A stretch of 64,000 nt of DNA from Candidatus Eisenbacteria bacterium (GCA_016930695.1 JAFGGD010000049.1:62001-126000), one strand, 5' to 3'; shown: positions 42,601-50,289, counted from the stretch's first letter. The notes: generated from the letters alone by a model not told the origin. Made by a program: numbers and translations.

Positions 42601-43211
42601 ACATGGTCGCGAAACTCCTCCTCGCCGTGCAGGAGACGTATTTCCGGGCGGAGCGCGAATCGTCACCCGAACCGGTCCGGGATGCCCTCGCGACACTGTA
42701 CTATCGCGTCCGACGCGGTCTCGGATTCGAGAAATCGGTCGTCGAGTACGGCGCCTTTCCCACCGATCCCTATTCCCACACACCGCCCGGGGGAGGGGCG
42801 AAGCAGCCGGGGATGACCGGCCAGGTGAAGGAGGAGATCCTCACCCGGCTCGGCGAGCTGGGCGTGCGCGTCGAGGAGGGGACGGTCCGATTCGATCCCG
42901 TTCTGCTCCGTCCGGACGAGTTTCTCGAGCGGCCCGCCGCCTTCGAATACTTCGACGTTCAAGGGAATCGGGGAACGATCGATCTCGCCGAAGGCTCCCT
43001 GGCGTTCACCTTCTGCAGCGTTCCCGTAGTGTACGAGAGGGTCGAGGGCGAGGGGTCGGTCCGGGTTCTCTTCGACGATGGCTCCTCCGAGAAGTTCGCG
43101 GGAAACAGAATGGATCGGGAATCGAGCCGGGCCTTCCTCGGCCGCCGGGGGACGATCCGCGAGGTTCGAGTCCGCGTCCCCGGCTCCCGCTTGTACCGCG
43201 GCCGATCGTAG
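39666..43211 (+). CDS. GH94-superfamily glucan phosphorylase, probably GH149/GH161-like beta-1,3-glucan phosphorylase
   Basis: A 1,181-residue cytoplasmic protein without signal peptide. The N-terminal beta-sandwich (to about 330) carries YYRIGAFHRMPPFLMTLASD, GRVDPEGSVFPYETVDKLHD, GFVFRYRW-like GLVFRYRWAACDAFGWIRTA and LDGLRNILPYG. A helical barrel follows, with NNMRGGVFTRNHEIPVDDLA, IRVRNRDGDRSLRYEGNWRD, NPYRITREGIDWETADPDD, HIGYWGDHQIIYLLKFLEA and YEGLGCIYWHMVAKLLLAVQ. The Asp in the IDWE/DPDDPW region or in YWGDHQ is a candidate general acid. The length (about 1,100-1,200) and the layout fit the large beta-1,3-glucan phosphorylases of GH149/GH161 better than 800-residue GH94 cellobiose phosphorylases. 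It would turn imported beta-1,3-oligoglucans plus phosphate into glucose-1-phosphate. Superfamily likely, exact family tentative. Confidence 0.62.
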   Translation: MNPEPLHRPKGPWYRHLAETAAGKARDAAAPLSPETPSGCFVEREGELYYRIGAFHRMPPFLMTLASDTDLWMFVTSGGGLTAGRVDPEGSVFPYETVDKLHDSAHHTGPITIIRLFREEKAPLTWRPFDERTPDEFPVHRNLYKNFVGNKLLFEEIQPGIGLVFRYRWAACDAFGWIRTATIENIGSAAIRVELLDGLRNILPYGAHHTMFQHSSVLVDAYKKSELDPRSGLAIYSLTAGIVDRPEAAEVLRANTVWRRGLEDFRAHLSEEAFTAFRRGETLPEETVRNGHRGNYILTGFLELEPGASETWHLAVDAGRSHARIVEIRNRILRENGLGGKIEEEIGKAEENLCRNVGSADGIQLTGRAETTAHHFANVLFNNMRGGVFTRNHEIPVDDLADFFRTRNREAAGRSAAFLRSLPEGITFSDLLREAEKTGDPDVERLCHEYLPLHFGRRHGDPSRPWNQFSIRVRNRDGDRSLRYEGNWRDIFQNWEALCASFPEFLPGVIAKFVNASTVDGFNPYRITREGIDWETADPDDPWAHIGYWGDHQIIYLLKFLEAATRYSPGTLESLLERDIFSYADVPYRIRPYEEILHDPRATIDYDAALASRIEKRVRSRGADGRLLTGPDGAVHHVNLFEKLLVPLLSKLSNFVPDGGVWMNTQRPEWNDANNALVGDGLSVVTTAYLRRYVAFLEGILAGVSAETVTVSTEVAGWFRQIRGVLVRENRLLDGKGIFDGDRKRIMDGLGNAFSEYRRDVYENGFSGKRYLSVSETINLLRTARYFLDRAMRANRREDGLYHSYNLLDLSTDGREAGIRHLPVMLEGQVAALSSGLPDPTEGIEILENLFRSSLYRPDQKSFLLYPERKLPGFLEKNRVPEGAVRSIPLLRDLLDRGDGTIVARDEDGVVRFHGDFRNAEDVGKAVDSLAEGEGAAAEVARDRDRIVELFEDVFLHHSYTGRSGTMYAYEGLGCIYWHMVAKLLLAVQETYFRAERESSPEPVRDALATLYYRVRRGLGFEKSVVEYGAFPTDPYSHTPPGGGAKQPGMTGQVKEEILTRLGELGVRVEEGTVRFDPVLLRPDEFLERPAAFEYFDVQGNRGTIDLAEGSLAFTFCSVPVVYERVEGEGSVRVLFDDGSSEKFAGNRMDRESSRAFLGRRGTIREVRVRVPGSRLYRGRS

Positions 43212-43229
43212 GTCCGTACCGTCCCGGCG

Positions 43230-44837
43230 CTATCTCACCAATACCATCCGACCGGTCTCCACCACGTCGTCCGTCCGGAGTCTGTACAGATAGACGCCGG
43301 ACGCGGCGTTCTTCCCCTCCGAATCCCGGCCGTCCCACGTCGCTTCATGCGTCCCGGCGGGGAAAACACCGCTCACGAGACGGATCACGCGCCGGCCGGC
43401 GGTATCGAAGACATCGATCTCGGCGAAACCGCTTCTTTCCATCACGAAACGAATCGCCGTGCTCGGGTTGAAGGGATTCGGCCGCGCCGGGAAGAGCCGG
43501 GCCGCGGGAAGACGGGGCGGAGAAACCGCAGGTTCCTCGACCACGCCGGTGATCACGCCGGCGGGAACGAAGGTAAAGGCATCAAGGACCACTTCCTGAT
43601 CCGTTCCGGGCGGTCCCTCGTACTGCCAGAAGTTGATGTGCACGCGGGGCTGCTCGGGGCGCGGGATGTGGGGACCCTCGTAGATCCAGGAGTGGATCAG
43701 GTTGGGCGGCGTTTCATCCGACGGACCGCCCCGCCAGCTCCGGCACTCGACCCGGTCCGGGAGCCAGCGGAAGGCGAAGCTCGCGAGTTCCCCGGCGCCC
43801 CAAGTGGCGTCGAAGCGGCTGAGGTTTCCCGGCCAGTCGTAGGGCTGCGCCACGAATTGGGCGACGTCGTTCGAGGGATTTCCCCACCGGCTGATCTCCA
43901 CGTCGACCTCGTTGTAGGGGTTCCACCAGAGGTAGGCGGGATCCCAGCACGGCCCGTACTGCCAGAGAAACATACCGAGCACGGCGCGTTCGTCGAGCGT
44001 GTCGATCGAGCCGGCGGTGGTGAAGATGTAGTCGCCGTATCCGAGGGTGTCCTCGAGGGCGACCTCGGTGCTGGTCCAGGATCCGCCGTCGTTTCGGATG
44101 GTCAGATGGAGACGGCCGTTCCCGTCCGTCCAGACGGAACTCGAATCATCGGAGAAAACGCTCGGTCCCGGCCCGTAGTATCCCGGACCCTTGACACGCC
44201 AAACATATCCGCTGAAGTCGACGGTCCGGCCGCCGGGGAAATGGTCCCATTGGATGTCGTCGATCGACGGGGGGCCGATCTCGTCGAAGGTCGCCTGATC
44301 GAAATAGACGTCCGGCGCCGGATCGGCGGGGCTCTGGAGGACGCCGAGGAGGAGGCGGGCTTCGACGGTGCCGGACGGGGCGGGCCCGCTGGTGACGGCG
44401 AAATACCGCACCTCGCCGGCCGTGGCCGACGAGTCGATGGGAGCGTAGGATTCGTAGTCGATCAGCGAGCCGCCCGCATCGCGCCACTCGACGTTCACGA
44501 GCGCCGTGGAGAGGCCGCGGAGCGGATGGCCGGCTTCGTGCCAGACCCGCACCGACACGTTCCACCGGTCGCCGGGGGCCGAGTCCATCGCCTGCCAATA
44601 CCCGGAGACGTCCCACCCGCCCAGGTCCGGTCCGGTCACGCGGGCCGCCGCGAAGCCGTGGGTCGCGTTCGGCGAGGAGCCGACCACGCCGAACTGATTC
44701 CATCCCCCGAAAACGGCTCCCCCCGAACCGCCGATTTCGAAACTGGGATTGGAGAAGATGCACTGGCCGAAGGCGGGTTCCCACGAACCGAGAAAGAGAA
44801 GCGGCAAGAAGAAGAGAGACGCGCGATATCCGGACAT
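43230..44837 (-). CDS. Secreted two-domain protein with GH16-like fold (E-x-D-x-E type) and FlgD-like tail
   Basis: A 535-residue protein (ATG at 44837). Signal peptide ASLFFLPLLFLGSWEPAFG. The first domain (about 22-205) opens CIFSNPSFEIGGSGGAVFGG and closes PDVYFDQATFDEI, a CBM4/9-type jelly roll. The second (about 210-445) resembles GH16: DFSGYVWRVKGPGYYGPGP, LHLTIRNDGGSWTSTEV, YGDYIFTTAGSIDTLD and YNEVDVEISRWG near residue 308, where E-V-D-V-E matches the GH16 motif without beta-bulge. A FlgD-like tail follows (PARPNPFNPSTAIRFVM to GRMVLVR). If active it would cut a beta-linked glucan or galactan. It is convergent with the phosphorylase gene (18 bases apart) and downstream of the 44924 gene, so probably under the O5 promoter. 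Confidence 0.7.
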   Translation of the reverse strand: MSGYRASLFFLPLLFLGSWEPAFGQCIFSNPSFEIGGSGGAVFGGWNQFGVVGSSPNATHGFAAARVTGPDLGGWDVSGYWQAMDSAPGDRWNVSVRVWHEAGHPLRGLSTALVNVEWRDAGGSLIDYESYAPIDSSATAGEVRYFAVTSGPAPSGTVEARLLLGVLQSPADPAPDVYFDQATFDEIGPPSIDDIQWDHFPGGRTVDFSGYVWRVKGPGYYGPGPSVFSDDSSSVWTDGNGRLHLTIRNDGGSWTSTEVALEDTLGYGDYIFTTAGSIDTLDERAVLGMFLWQYGPCWDPAYLWWNPYNEVDVEISRWGNPSNDVAQFVAQPYDWPGNLSRFDATWGAGELASFAFRWLPDRVECRSWRGGPSDETPPNLIHSWIYEGPHIPRPEQPRVHINFWQYEGPPGTDQEVVLDAFTFVPAGVITGVVEEPAVSPPRLPAARLFPARPNPFNPSTAIRFVMERSGFAEIDVFDTAGRRVIRLVSGVFPAGTHEATWDGRDSEGKNAASGVYLYRLRTDDVVETGRMVLVR

Positions 44838-44923
44838 GGAGACCACTTTCTCCGCCGTTTGCGCCGACACCGAGGCGAAATCCTTACACTTCTATTCTAC
44901 CGGAGAACCAACGATCGGCCAAG

Positions 44924-46819
44924 TTAACGGAGCAGCAAGAGCCTCCGGGTCTCCGAGTACCCTCCGGCAAGGAGCCGGCAGAAGTACACCCCTGATGCGA
45001 CGTCTCGACCGTCGTCGCCGCGGCCGTTCCAAACGACCTCGTGACGACCGGCGGAAAGGTTTCCCGCGGAAACGAGGGTCCGTACCTTCCGTCCCGCCAC
45101 GTCGTAGACCGCCAGATCGACCGCGGACGGCCGGGCCAGATCGTAGGCGATGGTCGTCGACGGGTTGAAGGGATTGGGAGTATTGGGGTGCAGCGCGAAC
45201 GCCCGCGGCGGCGAAGGAGCCGCGACCGCGGTCGGCGCCCGGAACTCGATGTAGTTGAGGTTGAATCCCTCGACCGTGGGAATGAACCGCATGACCTGCA
45301 CGCCCGGTTCGAGCGTCGCCGTCGTGGAGACGGTCGTCCACGTCTGCCAACCGCCCGTGACCGGCACGGTGACGGCGCCCGTCTTGTCGACGCCGTCGAA
45401 CTCGATGCGGAATTCGCCTCCGGCGGAATAGGACGCCACGCGGACATCGATCTCGTATTCGCCCGCGCCCGGAACGTCGACGGTGTACTCCAGCCATTCT
45501 CCTTCCCGGAGCCATCCCACGTTGTACCCGCCGCCCGCGTCGGAGCATGATTGGACGTCGACGTCCTCCGAGGTGCGATAGGCGCTCCCCTGGTTCCCCG
45601 CGTCCAGGTCGTGGTAGGCGACCGCCTCTCCCCCGTCATCGTAGTCCTCCGCCTCGATCCGCGTGGGGAGCGCGAAAGGAACGCCGAGGTAAGGAGCCTG
45701 GCCGCACCCGGCGCCGACGGTCACGTCGGCGGCGTCGATGCTGTAGGCGCCCTCGTCATCGATCGCCCTGGCGCTGATCGTGTAACACCCGCTCGGGACG
45801 GAAGGCCAGAGCAGGGTGTAGGGAGCGGTCGTGTCTTCGCCCAGATAGGTCAGATCCTCGTAGAACTCCACCTTCGCGACGGCGCCGTCCGTGTCGGAGG
45901 CGGCCGCCTCGATCGTGATATCCCCCGCCGGCGGGTTGTCCCCCTCGGTGGGGTAGGTGACGGCGACGGTGGGAGCGAGGTTCCCCGTTTCCTGGTACAC
46001 GCGGACGTAGTCGATGAGGTACTGCTGGGGGAGATCCGCCGTAACGCAGCTCGTGCTCGTGCAACCGGTCATGTTGCCGCCGACCGCGGCGTTCATGATG
46101 ATGTAGAAATCCTGATCGAAGGGCGCGTTTGGATCACCGGGGGCGCCGTCGGAATACCACTGGGAGCTCGTCTTCGTCGAAAAGAGCGCGTCGTCCACGT
46201 ACCAGCGGATCTCGTCCGGCTCCCACTCGACGGCGTAGACGTGGAACTCGTCGGCGAAGTTGATCCCCCCGGGCGAATAGGATCCGCTCGAATAGGTGTT
46301 GTCCGGATAGCTCCCGCCGAAGTGAATCGTTCCGCCGATCGAGGTCGTGGCGTTCACGGACTCCATGATGTCGATCTCGCCGCTCGCCGCCCATCCGCCG
46401 TAGGCGTCGTCCTGCGGCATCATCCAGAACGCGGGCCACATGCCGCCTCCCGTGGGGATCTTGGCCCTCATCTCGATCCTCCCGTAGAGGAAGGAGCGTT
46501 TGTCCCGTGTGTGGACCTTGCCCGAGGTGAAGTATCGGCCGCCGTAGTACTGATCGCGCGCCGTGAGGATCAGGTTCCCGCCGGAAACCTCGACGTTCTC
46601 CGCCCGGTAATACTGAAGCTCGTTGTTTCCCCAACCGCACAGGTCGGGACATCCGTCGCCGATGTCGATGGTCCAGTCGGCGGTATTCAAAGAGGTACCG
46701 TCGAACTCGTCCGACCAGACGAGAGAGAAAGCCGCAGCGGCGGGAGTCGCGAAGCTCATCCCCGCGATGATCGCGAGCACGAGCCCTCCAACGAGTGAGA
46801 AGGTTTTCTGGCAATCCAT
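44924..46819 (-). CDS. Multidomain secreted GH16 with Ig-like, CBM6 and FlgD-like domains
   Basis: A 631-residue protein starting at the ATG at 46819; the frame is open to 46978 but that part overlaps the promoter. Signal peptide LVGGLVLAIIAGMSFATPAAAA. GH16 domain about 30-285: LVWSDEFDGTSLNTADWTID, WGNNELQYYRAENVEV, GRIEMRAKIPTGGGMWPAFW, catalytic GEIDIMES near 146 and YLIDYVRVYQE. Then a bacterial Ig-like domain (about 290-385), a CBM6 (about 395-540, RIEAEDYDDGGEAVAYHDLD to NLNYIEF) and a FlgD-like tail (NTPNPFNPSTTIAYDLA to RRLLLLR). CBM6 modules often bind beta-1,3-glucan. It lies directly behind the O5 promoter, and the 87-base gap to the next gene downstream holds no terminator that I can see. 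Confidence 0.92.
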   Translation of the reverse strand: MDCQKTFSLVGGLVLAIIAGMSFATPAAAAFSLVWSDEFDGTSLNTADWTIDIGDGCPDLCGWGNNELQYYRAENVEVSGGNLILTARDQYYGGRYFTSGKVHTRDKRSFLYGRIEMRAKIPTGGGMWPAFWMMPQDDAYGGWAASGEIDIMESVNATTSIGGTIHFGGSYPDNTYSSGSYSPGGINFADEFHVYAVEWEPDEIRWYVDDALFSTKTSSQWYSDGAPGDPNAPFDQDFYIIMNAAVGGNMTGCTSTSCVTADLPQQYLIDYVRVYQETGNLAPTVAVTYPTEGDNPPAGDITIEAAASDTDGAVAKVEFYEDLTYLGEDTTAPYTLLWPSVPSGCYTISARAIDDEGAYSIDAADVTVGAGCGQAPYLGVPFALPTRIEAEDYDDGGEAVAYHDLDAGNQGSAYRTSEDVDVQSCSDAGGGYNVGWLREGEWLEYTVDVPGAGEYEIDVRVASYSAGGEFRIEFDGVDKTGAVTVPVTGGWQTWTTVSTTATLEPGVQVMRFIPTVEGFNLNYIEFRAPTAVAAPSPPRAFALHPNTPNPFNPSTTIAYDLARPSAVDLAVYDVAGRKVRTLVSAGNLSAGRHEVVWNGRGDDGRDVASGVYFCRLLAGGYSETRRLLLLR

Positions 46820-46900
46820 CTGGTTCTGCTCCCGGCTGTGGGGCGTGAACGACAAAAGTGGAAACAGGGCCGAATCATACGACTGTTTTTTTGTATTTGT

Positions 46901-46930
46901 ATTATACACTTTGTACGTCGTCCGTACAAA
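46901..46930 (-). promoter_or_regulatory. Promoter fused to variant operator O5 (leftward)
   Basis: The palindrome reads, on the minus strand, TTTGTACGG-ACG-ACGTACAAA (46930-46910), with perfect outer arms TTTGTACG/CGTACAAA. It contains a -35-like TTGTAC. GTG follows, then the consensus TATAAT (46906-46901), with spacer 17. The geometry equals O1, O4 and O6, but the half-site has A instead of T at position 6, so a second regulator or a weaker site is possible. It drives the GH16-CBM6 gene. Confidence 0.7.
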
Positions 46931-47206
46931 GAAAATAATTGGATACCCGCCACGGCGAAAGCCGCGAACTTTTTGCAATCCAATTTGTTAATCTAATATC
47001 GCTCCTAGTCCGGGGAATCGCGAAGTCGAGATTGTCGGCACACTCCCCTCCCTTTGGAACCGCGCGTTCCGGGTCGTGAACCGGCCGGTTCGGCACCGGC
47101 ATCGGAAGCGCGACACATCCCCCTCTCCGTCAGAAAGAGAGGGTCCCGCCGACGGATTAGCGTACAACCTACTAATTAACAATATGTTACAAGATGGAAA
47201 AATATG

Positions 47207-47236
47207 TTTGTTCGGAAAGCGAACATAGTGTATACT
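47207..47236 (+). promoter_or_regulatory. Promoter fused to operator O6 (rightward)
   Basis: The palindrome TTTGTTCGG-AAA-GCGAACATA (47207-47227) contains -35-like TTGTTC. GTG follows, then TATACT (47231-47236), spacer 17. It drives the 47480 gene after a 240-base leader. Between O5 and O6 (46931-47206) the AT-rich stretch shows no gene. Confidence 0.72.
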
Positions 47237-47479
47237 CGTTGTGGGTCGTCAGAAAATACACCATATGGGAGCCCGGGAATCCATTCCGGGGCGCCGAATC
47301 GAGACTCCGTATAGACGGAGAGTTCGACGACCGGAGATACACGAGGCGATACGGAAGGGAAATGTCCTTTCTCCGGATCGATTCCGCGAGAACGATCCGG
47401 GGGAGACGGTCTTCTACGAAAAGAGCCTGTCGAGAATCGTCGGCGGAAAACGAATCGGATTCTGAAACGGGAGGTGAAC

Positions 47480-48454
47480 ATGATGCTGGCTCGAGCGACC
47501 GCATTCCTTACGGTCATGATGCTGTGCTGTATGGTTTCCACCGCCGGCGCCGCGGTGACGTCCTACGGCCAGAGCTTCGAGGGTTTGATCCAGACGGATC
47601 CCGACGCGCTGGGCGATGACGGCTGGCTGGTCTATGGAAATGTGTTCGATCCGGACACGTCCTACCTCTACGGATACGGCCCCTTCGCGGCGCCCAACCA
47701 CAACGCCGCGTTCTGCCAGATCGTGACCGGAGAGGGCGGCCCCAGCCAGGAAGCCCAGCAACTCGTCGTGTTCAGTGATTACGAGAACACCGATCACGCC
47801 GGCGGCAACCTCGTCGAGTCGAACGTCTACCGGGAGTACACGATCGAAGCCGGCGACGTGGGCACCTGCTGGTTCTTCGAGTTCGACGCCAAGCTGGGCA
47901 ACATCACGGGAAGCTCGACCGCGGCGGCGTTCATCAAGACGCTCGACCCCGGTTCCGGATACGCCCTGACCAACTTCATCACCGTGGACATGACGTCCAT
48001 TCCCGTCGAGTGGCAGCGCTACGGCCTCCGCATCGGGATCGACGCGAGTCTCGCCGGCCAGCTCCTGCAGTTCGGCTTCATGAACCTGGCCACGCTTTAC
48101 GAACCGTCGGGCATATTTTACGACAACATCGAGATCCGCGGCGAAACGGTCGACGTCCCGGAAGGCGCCACCGTCGCCCGATCGAGGATGAGCCAGAACT
48201 GCCCGAATCCGTTCAATCCGACGACCCGCATCGATTTTGCTATTACGAGGGCGGGCGCCGTCGAGATCGCCGTTTTCGACATCTCGGGCCGGCGGGTCGC
48301 CACGCTGCACGACGGAGAACTCGGCGCCGGTGAGCATTCCGTGACTTGGGATGGGACGACCGATCGGGGCGAATCCGCTTCCAGCGGATTGTACCTGTAC
48401 GTTCTGGAGACCCCGACCGATCGATTGACCCGACGGATGATGCTGGTGAAGTAG
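47480..48454 (+). CDS. Secreted beta-sandwich protein with FlgD-like tail, paralog of the 27124 protein
   Basis: A 324-residue protein. GGGAGG precedes a GTG at 47474 and ATGs at 47480 and 47483; spacing favours 47480 or 47483. The signal peptide is ATAFLTVMMLCCMVSTAGA. Residues about 25-235 are homologous to the whole mature 27124 protein (DGWLVYGNVFDPDTSYLYGY, QIVTGEGGPSQEAQQLVVFS, FDAKLGNITGSSTAAAFIKT, LTNFITVDMTSIP, GIFYDNIEIRG). It then carries a FlgD-like domain (SQNCPNPFNPTTRIDFAITR to RRMMLVK) where the paralog has the short WG-K tail. Probably a secreted glucan-binding protein. A terminator follows. Confidence 0.72.
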   Translation: MMLARATAFLTVMMLCCMVSTAGAAVTSYGQSFEGLIQTDPDALGDDGWLVYGNVFDPDTSYLYGYGPFAAPNHNAAFCQIVTGEGGPSQEAQQLVVFSDYENTDHAGGNLVESNVYREYTIEAGDVGTCWFFEFDAKLGNITGSSTAAAFIKTLDPGSGYALTNFITVDMTSIPVEWQRYGLRIGIDASLAGQLLQFGFMNLATLYEPSGIFYDNIEIRGETVDVPEGATVARSRMSQNCPNPFNPTTRIDFAITRAGAVEIAVFDISGRRVATLHDGELGAGEHSVTWDGTTDRGESASSGLYLYVLETPTDRLTRRMMLVK

Positions 48455-48479
48455 GAGATCGAGAGATACAGAGAGTCCC

Positions 48480-50270
48480 GTGCCGCATCTATGCGAAATC
48501 TGTTTCCCTTCCCGTGGTCCCGGGCGTCCAAGACGCCCGGGACGTTCTTTTCGATCCCATCGCTCGGCGGCCCCGATCCATCGCCTGACGACGGTTCTGT
48601 TGGGCGCGGCCGTGATGGGGACCTTCGCGGGCGCGAAGGAATCCGGCCCCGCACCGGCCGCGACGAGCGAGATCCTCCTCACCTCCGAAGGAGGGGACAA
48701 GATCAGCCCCATGGAGAACGCGGCCTTTAGGAAGGGCGACGCTTCCGGCACCGTGATCACCGTCTACCCGGACAGCACCAAACAGACCATCTACGGGATC
48801 GGCACCTCCTTCACGGAATCCTCCGCGTTCGTTCTGGCGCATCTGGAGCCGGAGAGCCGGCGGGAGGTGATGCGGAGGATCTTCGGAGAGTCGGGCGCCG
48901 ATTTCACTCTGACCCGGACCCACATCGGGTCATGCGATTTCACGGTGGAGGGCGAGTACTCCTACGCCGCGGAACCGGACGATCGAGATCTGTCGGCTTT
49001 CACCATCGCCCCGGACCTCGCCGGATTCGACCGGGCGGACTATCCAGGTGTCAAGGATTCCCGCTACGACCTCCTCCCCATGATCCGGGAGGCTCTCGCG
49101 ATCAAGCGGGAACAGAGGGACGGCGAGCTGCGGATCATCGCCTCCGCCTGGACGGCGCCCCCGTGGATGAAGGACATCGAGACCTGGACCATCCCGGGGT
49201 CCCCGGAAAACGACTGGCAGGGGACCGGGGGTTCGCTGAAGCCTCGGTACGTTTCGACCTATGCCGATTATCTCCTGAAGTACCTCGCCGCCTACGAGAG
49301 AGAAGGGGTGGACATCTGGGCGATCACGCCGGTGAACGAACCCCACGGCAACGGCGGACACTGGGAGAGCATGAATTTCTCGCCGGAATCGCAGAGCGAC
49401 TTCATCCGACACCACCTGGGACCCCGCCTCCGGGAAAGCCGGCACGCCGGCGTGAAGCTGCTCGTCTACGATCAGAATCGGGACGGTTTGGTGCGGTGGG
49501 CGGAAGCGATTTTCGGCGATCCGCGTTCCGCCGGGTACGTGTTCGGCGTGGCCGTGCACTGGTATTCGAGCACATTCCGGGTATACGAAGACGCCTTGGA
49601 ACGAGTGCACACCGGGCACCCGGACCGGGTCATTCTCCATACGGAGGGGTGCATCGACAACCTGGGCACCGACGCCCCCGGCGGGATCGGCGATCCGGCC
49701 GGGTACAAGGAATCGGGCTGGTTCGGCAACGACGCGTTTTGGTGGAACGCCGGCGCGACGGACTGGGCGTACACGGCGAGCTGGGCCGGACCGGGCGCGG
49801 CGGATCATCCCGCCTACACGCCGGTCCATCGTTACGCGCGGGACATCATCGTCTGCCTCGATCACTGGGTCGCCGGCTGGGTGGACTGGAACATCGTCCT
49901 GGACCGGGAAGGCGGTCCCAACCACGCGGGCAATTTCTGCGGCGCTCCGATCATGATCGACACGGAAACCGGGGAGATCTACTACACGCCCGTCTATTAC
50001 GTGCTGGCGCAGTTCGGCCGGACCATCCGTCCCGGGGACAAAGCGGTTTGGACGAAGCGCGAGACGGACGGCCTGGACCCGGACGCCCTGCGCGCCTGCG
50101 CCACCGTGAACGGCGACGGCCTTCTCAGCGTGCAGGTGCTGAACACCACGAAGGATGCGATTCCCTACCACCTGCAAATCGCCGGCCGGTACGCGGCGAT
50201 CACCATCCCCGCCAACTCGGTCCAGACCGTGCGGGTTCCTCTGGAGGCTCCCACTCCAAGAATGGACTGA
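48480..50270 (+). CDS. GH30 beta-glucanase/glucosylceramidase-type enzyme (secreted)
   Basis: The open frame from the GTG at 48480 gives 596 residues; a hydrophobic signal-like segment (RLTTVLLGAAVMGTFAGA) lies at about 36-53, so the true start is probably later than 48480 and certainly not firm. The GH30 domain runs from about 80 to the end: YGIGTSFTESSAFVLAHLEP, DFTLTRTHIGSCDF, IIASAWTAPPWMKD, the acid/base Glu in AITPVNEPHGNGG (near 283), WYSSTFRV, the nucleophile Glu in ILHTEGCIDN (near 386) and NIVLDREGGPNHAGNFCGAP, with a C-terminal beta-sandwich (QVLNTTKDAIPYHLQIAG). GH30 members cut beta-1,6-glucan or glucosyl bonds. This would debranch laminarin, fitting the locus. Confidence 0.88.
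   Translation: MPHLCEICFPSRGPGRPRRPGRSFRSHRSAAPIHRLTTVLLGAAVMGTFAGAKESGPAPAATSEILLTSEGGDKISPMENAAFRKGDASGTVITVYPDSTKQTIYGIGTSFTESSAFVLAHLEPESRREVMRRIFGESGADFTLTRTHIGSCDFTVEGEYSYAAEPDDRDLSAFTIAPDLAGFDRADYPGVKDSRYDLLPMIREALAIKREQRDGELRIIASAWTAPPWMKDIETWTIPGSPENDWQGTGGSLKPRYVSTYADYLLKYLAAYEREGVDIWAITPVNEPHGNGGHWESMNFSPESQSDFIRHHLGPRLRESRHAGVKLLVYDQNRDGLVRWAEAIFGDPRSAGYVFGVAVHWYSSTFRVYEDALERVHTGHPDRVILHTEGCIDNLGTDAPGGIGDPAGYKESGWFGNDAFWWNAGATDWAYTASWAGPGAADHPAYTPVHRYARDIIVCLDHWVAGWVDWNIVLDREGGPNHAGNFCGAPIMIDTETGEIYYTPVYYVLAQFGRTIRPGDKAVWTKRETDGLDPDALRACATVNGDGLLSVQVLNTTKDAIPYHLQIAGRYAAITIPANSVQTVRVPLEAPTPRMD
48518..48551 (+). terminator. Rho-independent terminator behind the 47480 gene
   Basis: A perfect 11-bp stem TCCCGGGCGTC (48518-48528) with GACGCCCGGGA (48532-48542) and a 3-base loop, followed by CGTTCTTTTCG. 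It lies inside the extreme 5' end of the open frame assigned to the GH30, so either the GH30 starts further downstream or the hairpin attenuates it. Confidence 0.7.
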
Positions 50271-50289
50271 AAAGAAAGATATGACCGTG

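Noticed and set aside
47194-47619. 141-codon plus-strand frame covering operator O6 and the 47480 start
   Set aside because: It overlaps the promoter, leader and signal peptide of the 47480 gene in another frame, without ribosome site or domain.
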